From contig JALWBS010000009.1 in the NCBI GenBank assembly GCA_027037025.1, forward strand, positions 1-5,248: DNA of 5,248 nt. The letters run 5' to 3'. This document shows, piece by piece, positions 1 through 5,248 of the stretch (positions within the stretch are counted from its first letter, which is position 1; the number at the start of each line of letters is the position of its first letter). A program made the position numbers and the translations under genes. Below the pieces are notes generated by a model. It was not told where the DNA came from, did not search any database, and saw only the letters and a program-made list of their open reading frames with translations. The stretch comes from Desulfurococcales archaeon. Lineage in GTDB: Archaea; Thermoproteota; Thermoprotei_A; Sulfolobales; Ignisphaeraceae.

Positions 1-377
1 CTGACGTTGTTCGCTACGTTCTCGTGGGCGTAGGGATAAACGTCAACAACGAGCTTCCTCCAGAGCTCAGAGGCTTTGCTGTATCGCTGAGGGAGGTGCT
101 AGGTCGTAGAGTTGCTAGGGTCCCTCTTCTCAGAGCATGCATCTCCGCAATGATGCAGTACTACAGCTTCCTACGCGACGGTAAGCTGGACAAAGTTTTG
201 AAGGAGTGGAGAAACCTCAGCTGCACCTTGGGTAAGAGAGTCAGGGTATCGATGATCGATGGTCGTAGCCTCGAGGGGGTGGCCGAAGACGTGGACGATG
301 TTGGTAGACTCGTGCTTAAGCTCGACACCGGCGAGAGGATCTTAATCGATGCAGGAGATGTGGAGCACCTAGGGTAG
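1..377 (+). CDS. birA: Biotin-protein ligase, C-terminal part (5' end outside window)
   Basis: Biotin-protein ligase activates biotin with ATP and transfers it to a lysine of a biotin carrier protein such as that of acyl-CoA carboxylases; it acts in the cytoplasm. The frame is open from position 3, giving 124 visible codons, so the first methionine-type codon (GTG at 24) is internal and not the true start. Residues 9-15 (GVGINVN) are the characteristic glycine/asparagine motif near the end of the catalytic domain. A helical stretch follows, and residues 76-124 (LGKRVRVS...GRSLEGVAEDV...) match the small beta-barrel C-terminal domain of BirA/LplA-type ligases. It ends at TAG 375-377, and its last 9 bases overlap the 3' end of cbiB on the other strand. 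Whether an N-terminal DNA-binding domain exists cannot be seen. Family assignment is confident. Confidence 0.9.
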   Translation, partial: DVVRYVLVGVGINVNNELPPELRGFAVSLREVLGRRVARVPLLRACISAMMQYYSFLRDGKLDKVLKEWRNLSCTLGKRVRVSMIDGRSLEGVAEDVDDVGRLVLKLDTGERILIDAGDVEHLG

Positions 378-1331
378 TATCTCTCGCCCGATAGGAACTG
401 CTAGCATGATCGACACCGATAACGCTATCCAAACAGCTGAAGCGATCTTCACGACCTCGAGCGCTTGATAAACGTGCTTAGGCGTAGGGTAGGGACCTAC
501 GCCGAGTGTGTAGCAACTGGGTTTCTCGAGCGTAACGCCTAGAACGCCCGCGATCGCGGACATTGGATGACCAGCGTTTCTACTGGGTGTCGATGAGCAG
601 AACGATTTCCATACCCTCAGCGCTTCGCGAAGCCTTCGATACCTAAGCCCACCTACTAAAGCTATCGTGAGAGCTCCGAGGCGAGCAGGAATGTAGTTCA
701 TGACCGTGTCGATCACCGCCGAGAACCAACCGACGTCTCTAAGCTCTGGAGTTACGTAGCCGAGAGCTCCATCCATCGTATTGGCCAACCTCTGCAGCAA
801 GGCTCCTAGGGGTCCGAGCAGGATGTAGTAGAATAGCGGTGAAACGAAGCCGTCGACGAAGTTCTCTGCCAAGCTCTCGATAGCTGCCGAAAGCACGTGG
901 GGCTCGTCGAGGATGTAGACGTTTCTACGCACGATTAGCTGAGTCATTCTCCTAGCCTTCGACCAATCACCTTCCCTAGCCGCTCTCTCAACATCCTCAA
1001 CGATCTTCGTGAGGAGCCTCAGACTCATAGACACCTTGAGCACGTAGCAACAGAGCGAAATCCATAGCGCTACGCTAAATCTCCATGCGAGGTAGAGAAG
1101 AGCTGCGTAGGGAGCCATGTGTAGGGATACGCAGAGGAACCACACCAAAACTCCGCGTGTTCTCGATGAGTAAGGTTTTCCGAGGCGCTTAGCCATGTTG
1201 AAGCACGTGTGCACGGGATGTATCTTCAGCAACAACCCTCGGTGCTCGGGGTAAGCGTGGTCCAGCAGTAGCCATAGGATGAGGGCGATCGCTAAGACGG
1301 GGCCGCTAGGTCTTAGGAACTCGGGAAGCAT
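369..1331 (-). CDS. cbiB: Adenosylcobinamide-phosphate synthase CbiB (membrane protein)
   Basis: CbiB joins adenosylcobyric acid to (R)-1-amino-2-propanol phosphate (or a related amino alcohol), giving adenosylcobinamide phosphate; it is an integral membrane protein. The 320 aa length is normal for the family. Visible family motifs are HPV (38-40) after a first hydrophobic segment (about 10-24), EGDWSKAR (120-127), ESLAENFVDGFVSPLFYY (152-169), NTMDGALGY (184-192), NYIPARL (212-218) and NAGHPMSAIAGVLGVTLEKP (252-271). Further hydrophobic segments lie at about 61-82, 86-100, 163-180 and 294-313. The ATG directly follows the cobS stop (TGAATG), with a weak GGGG 8 nt upstream at 1340-1343, so translation is probably coupled to cobS. 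It is the last gene of the block. Two positions that I recall as acidic or threonine in relatives look changed (RRNV at 135-138 and DTV at 208-210). Identification is firm. Confidence 0.95.
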   Translation of the reverse strand: MLPEFLRPSGPVLAIALILWLLLDHAYPEHRGLLLKIHPVHTCFNMAKRLGKPYSSRTRGVLVWFLCVSLHMAPYAALLYLAWRFSVALWISLCCYVLKVSMSLRLLTKIVEDVERAAREGDWSKARRMTQLIVRRNVYILDEPHVLSAAIESLAENFVDGFVSPLFYYILLGPLGALLQRLANTMDGALGYVTPELRDVGWFSAVIDTVMNYIPARLGALTIALVGGLRYRRLREALRVWKSFCSSTPSRNAGHPMSAIAGVLGVTLEKPSCYTLGVGPYPTPKHVYQALEVVKIASAVWIALSVSIMLAVPIGREILP

Positions 1332-2126
1332 TCACGCCGCCCCTAGTACCCCTGTTATCACTATCATCGATACGATCTTCGATATCTCGTTCGAGGCACC
1401 GAGGATGTCGCCGTTGACGAAGCCCAGCCTCTTCGAAGCGTCTAGATGGATCAGTAGAGCTGTCACAATTGAGCACACGGATGGTAGTAGCGAGACGTAG
1501 CCCGACAATGCGTAGAGAAGCACCGTCATCACCGAGACGAGCACGGCGTTGACCACGCACTTCACATTGTCCTTAGACCTCTCGACGAATAGTCTACCCA
1601 GCCCACCGTAGGGTGCTGGGGTAGACATCGTTGCGAGTAGGAACATCGCTTCATCGCTCCACATGAAGATCGACGATGTTACGCCCAGGAGCTCCACAAC
1701 GTTGCTGAGAGAAGACGCTATGCTGCGCATGCAGATGATGAACGTCGCTACGTATAGCGAGACTGCTAGCACTGCGAAGGATCCTTTCCTAGGATCTTTC
1801 ATCACCTTCAAAGCATCCTCGCCCTTCTTCAGGCTGCCCACGGCATCGAGGTAATCGGCAAGCCCATCAATGTGCAGCCCCCGGCTTATGAATACGTAGA
1901 GGGATAGGAGCGTCAATGCGAAGAGTAGCGGTCCTGAGCACAGCATTGCGAAAGCTGCGGGCACGACGATGATCATCGAGCGTATGAAGGACGCCACAGG
2001 TATTAAGTAGAACCCCTTTGCAGCATCCTCAATGCTCCACCGTTTCCTCGACGGTATTATCGTTAGGAAGAATACCAGCGCTAGGATAGATCTCGCGATA
2101 GAAGCTCCAGACACCTTGCTAGGCAC
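1332..2126 (-). CDS. cobS: Adenosylcobinamide-GDP ribazoletransferase (cobalamin synthase) CobS
   Basis: CobS is the membrane enzyme that joins AdoCbi-GDP to alpha-ribazole or alpha-ribazole phosphate, releasing GMP and completing the cobamide. The 264 aa product carries the family signature HIDGLADYLDAVGS (85-98), with the aspartates expected to bind metal and substrate, then MKDPRKGSFAV (109-119) and, near the end, GFVNGDILGASNE (235-247). Hydrophobic segments at about 12-25, 45-64, 66-82, 117-132, 192-213 and 215-228 fit a polytopic protein. The chosen start is GTG at 2126 because GAGGTG (2135-2140) lies 8 nt upstream; a second GTG at 2114 has no such site. The gene overlaps the end of the decarboxylase gene by 46 nt, and its TGA touches the cbiB ATG. 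In this archaeal block the substrate is probably alpha-ribazole phosphate, with CobZ acting afterwards (inference). Confidence 0.95.
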   Translation of the reverse strand: MPSKVSGASIARSILALVFFLTIIPSRKRWSIEDAAKGFYLIPVASFIRSMIIVVPAAFAMLCSGPLLFALTLLSLYVFISRGLHIDGLADYLDAVGSLKKGEDALKVMKDPRKGSFAVLAVSLYVATFIICMRSIASSLSNVVELLGVTSSIFMWSDEAMFLLATMSTPAPYGGLGRLFVERSKDNVKCVVNAVLVSVMTVLLYALSGYVSLLPSVCSIVTALLIHLDASKRLGFVNGDILGASNEISKIVSMIVITGVLGAA

Positions 2127-3130
2127 TTGCTCAGCACCTCGAGCTCATCGATCGGCCTAACTGAGAAGCGGGCGAAGCGAGTGTCTAGACATCTGAACGT
2201 GTCGCACATGCGCACGTAAACACCCATTAATCTAAGGCACTCGACAACGCGTTGCATAGTGTCAAGCTTAGCAAGGACGTACGGAGCCACAGAGTTGTAC
2301 ACCTCGAACCCGAACCTCTTAAGGATCGAGACCAGCTTCTCGCGTAGTACTGACACCACCGAGCGACTCAACTCGATGTAGTTCGCGAGCTCCTTGCCGT
2401 ACCTCACAAGGATAGTCCTGATCACGCAGTTCGCAACGCTATTGACGTTCCAGGGCTGTCTAACTAGCTCTAAGCGTTTGGACAACTCATTTCCACGTCT
2501 CAAAGCAACGAACCCGAACCTTAGTCCAGGGAGAGACAACGTCTTGGTAAGGCTATGCACTAGGACGATGTTGTCCTCCAGATCCACGACCTTATCCATG
2601 CTCGATATGTCGAGGAAAGCCGTGTCTACGACCACCAAGCACCTCTTTCTGCTCTCCTCAATGAAATCCAGTACCCTATGGCTTCCCGTGGGGTTGTTGG
2701 GAAACGAAACTATTGCTAAGCACTTACCCTCCACGTTTTTCAGAACCATCTCCACGTCTCTAGGAGCTTGCCACCAACCTTCGCGGCTCTCCATGCATAT
2801 GGATAGGCGCTTAGCTCCGCAGCTCTCGACAACATCGTCTATATCCCCGAATGTCGGGTCGAGCGTAATCACGTACTTAGGTCCGTAGGCTAGAGGTATA
2901 AGCGAGTAGGCTTCGGCGGCACCATTCATTGGAACCACCTCGATGTCTGGATCGAAGCCGTAGAACGTCCTCACGGCTTCAACGAGATCGGCGTAGCTTG
3001 GGTTAGGGTAGCGCTCGAGCTCGTCGAGGCAGAGTTGCGTTAGTAGCTTAGCGTATGGGGGTGGTCCCAGAGGGTTCGTAGGGGCGCTGAAGTCTATGGT
3101 TCTAGGAGGTGCTCCCCCGTGCTTCTTCAC
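2081..3130 (-). CDS. cobD: L-threonine-O-3-phosphate decarboxylase (CobD/CobC type, PLP enzyme)
   Basis: This fold-type I PLP enzyme, related to histidinol-phosphate aminotransferase, decarboxylates L-threonine phosphate to (R)-1-amino-2-propanol phosphate, the linker that CbiB uses. From GTG 3130 the protein is 349 aa. It opens with KKHGG and DFSAPTNPLGPPP, the usual N-terminal signature of CobD/CobC proteins. It then shows NGAAEA (69-74, cofactor phosphate region), FPNNPTG (143-149), DTAF with the PLP-ring aspartate at 169, SLTKTLSLPGLRFGF (193-207) with the PLP lysine at 196, and FSVRP near the end. The frame stays open to an ATG at 3229, but GTG 3130 is preferred because GGAGGAG lies 7 nt upstream and the family begins just before HGG. 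It overlaps cobY by 29 nt and cobS by 46 nt. Sequence alone does not fully separate it from histidinol-phosphate aminotransferase; the HGG opening and the operon decide. No kinase domain is attached. Confidence 0.9.
   Translation of the reverse strand: MKKHGGAPPRTIDFSAPTNPLGPPPYAKLLTQLCLDELERYPNPSYADLVEAVRTFYGFDPDIEVVPMNGAAEAYSLIPLAYGPKYVITLDPTFGDIDDVVESCGAKRLSICMESREGWWQAPRDVEMVLKNVEGKCLAIVSFPNNPTGSHRVLDFIEESRKRCLVVVDTAFLDISSMDKVVDLEDNIVLVHSLTKTLSLPGLRFGFVALRRGNELSKRLELVRQPWNVNSVANCVIRTILVRYGKELANYIELSRSVVSVLREKLVSILKRFGFEVYNSVAPYVLAKLDTMQRVVECLRLMGVYVRMCDTFRCLDTRFARFSVRPIDELEVLSKCLARCLELLSRDLS
2135..2140 (-). promoter_or_regulatory. Ribosome binding site for cobS
   Basis: GAGGTG on the minus strand sits 8 nt before the GTG at 2126 and inside the end of the decarboxylase gene. 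It decides the cobS start over the GTG at 2114, which has no comparable site. Confidence 0.7.
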
Positions 3131-3656
3131 GGCAGTACTCCTCCGCATCTCTAACATCTCGAGGCGTGTTGATGTTGAGGAACTCCCTTGATCTAGGTAC
3201 GCATACGCAACACCATTCACCTCCATCACCTTCCGTGAACACCGATATCCCTAGCGGCTCTAGGCATTCGACGCACATAGTTACGACATTCTTCCTCTGC
3301 TTCAACGCTATGTCGATGAAGAACTCTAGGGATTCCGCGGTTACGAATGGAACATCGCTTGGTAGGACCAGCGCTGGTTTCCTAACGATTCGTAGAATCG
3401 TTGCGAGATCCTCGACGTACCCGCTTCCAGCAGAGTATAGCTGCTCAGCTAAAGCGTGGCGGCTAACCACCTCCGCCAGGTCCCTACTCGCCGTGTAGCT
3501 AGACACCACAACGATCGTGATCGTGCACAGTCTGTCGCATACCCTCAGAATCCTCTCAATCATCGGCTCTCCGCATATCTTCAGCATGGGCTTGTTGACG
3601 AAGCCGAGCCTAGACGCCTTTCCTCCTGCCATGATTACGCACAACCTACAGCTCAT
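3102..3656 (-). CDS. cobY: Adenosylcobinamide-phosphate guanylyltransferase CobY
   Basis: CobY transfers GMP from GTP to adenosylcobinamide phosphate, giving AdoCbi-GDP. It is the archaeal replacement for the bacterial kinase/guanylyltransferase CobU/CobP and has no cobinamide kinase activity. The 184 aa protein begins with the nucleotidyltransferase signature MAGGKASRLG (9-18) followed by NKPML (21-25). It also has GSGYVEDL (77-84), which resembles the GKGYIEDL of Methanocaldococcus CobY as I recall it, PSDVPF (99-104) for the metal-binding aspartate, and FLNINTPRD (159-167), matching the family's C-terminal FNINT segment. The ATG at 3656 has GGGAGGT 5 nt upstream and overlaps the end of cbiS by 11 nt. 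The protein is unusually rich in cysteine (11 residues). A generic MobA-like guanylyltransferase is the alternative, but length, motifs and context favour CobY. Confidence 0.92.
   Translation of the reverse strand: MSCRLCVIMAGGKASRLGFVNKPMLKICGEPMIERILRVCDRLCTITIVVVSSYTASRDLAEVVSRHALAEQLYSAGSGYVEDLATILRIVRKPALVLPSDVPFVTAESLEFFIDIALKQRKNVVTMCVECLEPLGISVFTEGDGGEWCCVCVPRSREFLNINTPRDVRDAEEYCREEARGSTS
3138..3144 (-). promoter_or_regulatory. Ribosome binding site for the threonine-phosphate decarboxylase
   Basis: GGAGGAG on the minus strand sits 7 nt before GTG 3130 and inside the 3' end of cobY. It supports a start 33 codons downstream of the longest open frame and reduces the overlap with cobY from 128 to 29 nt. 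Confidence 0.75.
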
Positions 3657-4785
3657 TCCCTACCTCCCTAAGCCGATTGCTGTAGACTATGGATAGAGCG
3701 GATGCTATGAGCGCAGACGCAACGTCGTCTTCGAACATCGGCAGCTCGCTAACCTCATTAAGCAACCTCTTCTTAATGGTCTCCACCCAGAACAGAGCGA
3801 AGAGAGCTCTGCTCCCATGGGCGTAGCTACTGAGAGCTATTCCGAGGATCTCGTCCGCTACTATCCTAGCGGAGTCCGCTAGGAACTCGTCTCTACTCAG
3901 CCTCCATAGGGTGCCCATGTACCCGTGGTTATCGAGTTCGCGAGCCGCTATTACAAAGCTCCACACATTAGGATCACTCAGAAGCTCTCTAAGAACTTCC
4001 GCGAGTTCACGACGAATCTCATCCTCTGAAACTCCAGGTATCGGTGCTTCGCGATACACTCGAAGAGCTAGCTCCACCAACTGCTCCAGGGAGAGCCCTA
4101 TGACATCTCCCAGCGCTGTGGATATCGTACGCATTCTTCTATACGCATCCACGATCAGCTTCCGCAAAGCTTTGGCTAGCGCGTTACCCACATCAGTTAG
4201 GATCCCAGCGCACTGAGCCTTTCCGATGGGGGCGACCACCGCGATAGCATCGGTCGTGGTGCCCATGGGGCTAGACCTGCATCTGAGCAAGAGGCTCGCC
4301 ACGGTTACGCTCTTCACCTCCACCACCAACCTGTAGAGATCGAGCAAACCGCTAGGCGTAAGCCCTTCGTTAACCAGAGCCACTATGTTCATAGTGGAGG
4401 AGCCAAGAGGTCTGTAAACCTTGTCTACATCCACGCACGCAGGATTATCGAAGGAAGCGCTCATAACGATCTCGATCCTCTTCGGATGGTCGAGCGTCGC
4501 CACGAACACGTTTCTCTCTATGTCGGCCGACGTCAGCAGGAAGACCGCATCCCCAACGCTTATCCCAGCCTTTGCACTAGCTCTACGCAGGATGTCCTCA
4601 GGTCTCCCTCTAACATCCTCATCATCGACCCGGACGATAGCTACGTACCTACGACGAGAGATTCCGTCGGAGCCAAGAGCGTTGGACGCTACGAGGTAGT
4701 TAGGAGGTAGTTCGAGTACGATCGCTTCACTATCCCTCTTTAGGAGCTTCAACAGCCTTAGCTTCGAGAAGACGTTCGTACTCAC
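3646..4785 (-). CDS. cbiS: CbiS: adenosylcobinamide amidohydrolase (CbiZ) fused to alpha-ribazole-phosphate phosphatase (CobZ)
   Basis: From GTG 4785 the product is 379 aa, too long for CbiZ alone. Residues about 1-220 are CbiZ, which cleaves the aminopropanol arm of adenosylcobinamide to release adenosylcobyric acid for salvage. Its marks are FLLTSADIE (82-90), ASFDNPACV (110-118), STMNIVALVNEGLT (130-143), the EVKS segment and SPMGTTTDAIAVVAP (172-186), then AGILTDVG (193-200). Residues about 226-370 resemble CobZ/soluble PgpA-like phosphatases: GLSLEQLVELAL, then a helical stretch, ADEILGIALSSYAHGSRALF (310-329) and FEDDV (351-355). The same two-domain arrangement is known as CbiS in Methanopyrus kandleri. 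GTG 4785 is chosen because GAGGAG lies 7 nt upstream; a TTG at 4800 would add five residues without such a site. It overlaps cobT by 56 nt. The CbiZ half is certain; the CobZ half rests on weaker similarity. Confidence 0.85.
   Translation of the reverse strand: MSTNVFSKLRLLKLLKRDSEAIVLELPPNYLVASNALGSDGISRRRYVAIVRVDDEDVRGRPEDILRRASAKAGISVGDAVFLLTSADIERNVFVATLDHPKRIEIVMSASFDNPACVDVDKVYRPLGSSTMNIVALVNEGLTPSGLLDLYRLVVEVKSVTVASLLLRCRSSPMGTTTDAIAVVAPIGKAQCAGILTDVGNALAKALRKLIVDAYRRMRTISTALGDVIGLSLEQLVELALRVYREAPIPGVSEDEIRRELAEVLRELLSDPNVWSFVIAARELDNHGYMGTLWRLSRDEFLADSARIVADEILGIALSSYAHGSRALFALFWVETIKKRLLNEVSELPMFEDDVASALIASALSIVYSNRLREVGNEL
3662..3668 (-). promoter_or_regulatory. Ribosome binding site for cobY
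   Basis: GGGAGGT on the minus strand sits 5 nt before the ATG at 3656. It lies within the last codons of cbiS, so cobY translation is probably coupled to termination of cbiS. Confidence 0.7.
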
Positions 4786-5248
4786 GCTCGATCTCCTCAA
4801 CTAGCTTGGTCACCGAGATCCGCTTTCTAACGATTGCCGCAAGCGCTGTACCGCCAGCCCCCACGCCCTCTTTCACGTAGCCATCCTCGTACATCCTCAA
4901 TCCGCTGTAACGTGATCTCGAGAAGTCTATCTGGACGGCGGCGATGGGTACCCATGGATCGATCTCCCTCACGAGCCCAACTATATCGGACTGCTTGTCG
5001 TATACGATCCACCTAGTTGTCCATATGGCTAGCCTCCCCATATACTCAACGCCTAGCTTCCTGAGGATTGCTAGCACAGCGCACATCTGCGTACCTCCCG
5101 CTAGAACAGCTACGCAACCTATTTCCATAGCTCCATGGACGAACCCCGCTATAGAGACGTGCAGAGGGTCTCCAACTTCGTCAATCACCTTAAACACATC
5201 ATTCCCACTCTTCCTTAGTCTAGCGAGGGCTGTGCTAACGACCTTCCA
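4730..5248 (-). CDS. cobT: Archaeal CobT-type nicotinate-nucleotide phosphoribosyltransferase, C-terminal half (5' end outside window)
   Basis: CobT transfers the phosphoribosyl group of nicotinate mononucleotide to the lower-ligand base, giving the alpha-ribotide that CobS attaches. The frame is open to the window edge, giving 172 visible codons of a family of roughly 350, so the GTG at 5197 is internal and not the start. Motifs, numbered from the edge, are EVGDPLHVSIAGF (24-36), LAGGTQMCAV (49-58), and YVKEGVGAGGTALAAI (124-139). The glutamate at 127 in the last motif appears to correspond to the catalytic glutamate in the GEGTGA segment of bacterial CobT (inference from the local pattern). 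The type is the distinct archaeal branch of the family. A charged tail (EEIEREYERLLEAK) follows. Its last 56 bases contain the ribosome binding site and start of cbiS. It is the first visible gene of the block; the promoter lies further right. Confidence 0.88.
   Translation of the reverse strand, partial: WKVVSTALARLRKSGNDVFKVIDEVGDPLHVSIAGFVHGAMEIGCVAVLAGGTQMCAVLAILRKLGVEYMGRLAIWTTRWIVYDKQSDIVGLVREIDPWVPIAAVQIDFSRSRYSGLRMYEDGYVKEGVGAGGTALAAIVRKRISVTKLVEEIEREYERLLEAKAVEAPKEG
4793..4798 (-). promoter_or_regulatory. Ribosome binding site for cbiS
   Basis: GAGGAG on the minus strand sits 7 nt before GTG 4785, inside the cobT reading frame. Its first base overlaps the competing TTG at 4798-4800, which argues that the TTG is part of the leader and not the start. 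Confidence 0.7.

Noticed and set aside
1306..1560. 84-codon minus-strand frame spanning the cobS-cbiB junction
   Set aside because: It is out of frame with both genes, arginine-rich and without motifs; cobS and cbiB motifs account for the whole stretch.
1780..1796. 6-bp inverted repeat GATCCT / AGGATC with a 5-nt loop, a possible hairpin
   Set aside because: It falls in the conserved MKDPRKGS segment of cobS and follows from the codons chosen for that motif; there is no T-run or gene boundary.
2394..2888. 164-codon open frame on the plus strand, antisense to the decarboxylase gene
   Set aside because: It lies wholly inside a gene with firm family motifs, its product has no recognisable domain and is biased towards serine, threonine and leucine, as expected for an antisense shadow.
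3109..3498. 129-codon plus-strand open frame antisense to cobY
   Set aside because: Product is compositionally biased and without motifs; the minus strand carries clear CobY signatures over the same stretch.
3911..4216. 101-codon plus-strand open frame antisense to cbiS
   Set aside because: Serine/arginine-rich shadow without motifs. It covers the weaker phosphatase half of cbiS, but the cbiS frame is continuous and shows family patterns there.
5195..5197. GTG as start of cobT
   Set aside because: The frame continues open to the window edge with 17 more codons, and the family is about twice as long as what is visible, so this valine is internal.
4730..5248. Search for a cobalamin riboswitch or promoter ahead of the operon
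   Set aside because: All bases to the right edge are coding for CobT, so any leader lies outside the window and none can be called.

Overview
The window looks like chromosomal DNA from a thermophilic archaeon, most likely a crenarchaeon (Thermoproteota). The grounds are archaeal-type cobamide enzymes (CobY instead of the bacterial CobU/CobP, the archaeal type of CobT, and a CbiZ-CobZ fusion known as CbiS), heavy use of AGG/AGA arginine codons, GTG starts behind strong GGAGG-like ribosome binding sites, and almost no non-coding DNA. The exact genus cannot be read from the window.

Layout. Positions 1-377 (+) hold the 3' end of a biotin-protein ligase gene (birA type). Its stop codon overlaps, tail to tail, the stop codon of a six-gene block that fills the rest of the window on the minus strand. 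In transcription order the block is cobT (4730 to beyond 5248, 5' end missing), cbiS (3646-4785), cobY (3102-3656), a cobD/cobC-type L-threonine-phosphate decarboxylase (2081-3130), cobS (1332-2126) and cbiB (369-1331). Every junction overlaps (56, 11, 29 and 46 nt) or abuts (cobS TGA followed at once by the cbiB ATG), so the block is almost certainly one translationally coupled operon. Its promoter lies beyond the right edge. There is no RNA gene, mobile element, CRISPR array or non-coding gap in the window.

How the genes work together. The set covers nucleotide-loop assembly plus archaeal cobinamide salvage. The CbiZ half of CbiS cuts adenosylcobinamide to adenosylcobyric acid. The decarboxylase makes (R)-1-amino-2-propanol phosphate. 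CbiB joins the two to give adenosylcobinamide phosphate, and CobY activates this with GTP to AdoCbi-GDP. CobT makes alpha-ribotide from a lower-ligand base. CobS joins the two halves at the membrane. The CobZ half of CbiS removes the phosphate of alpha-ribazole phosphate or of cobalamin phosphate. Corrin-ring synthesis, the corrinoid adenosyltransferase, the corrinoid transporter and a threonine kinase are not in the window.

Main points of interest: the CbiS fusion, whose phosphatase half is diverged; the complete and fully overlapping salvage operon; two gene starts that should be moved downstream of the longest open frame; the shared stop-codon region between birA and cbiB; and a cysteine-rich CobY. 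The window holds a known pathway in an unusually compact form. I see no sign of an undescribed system.
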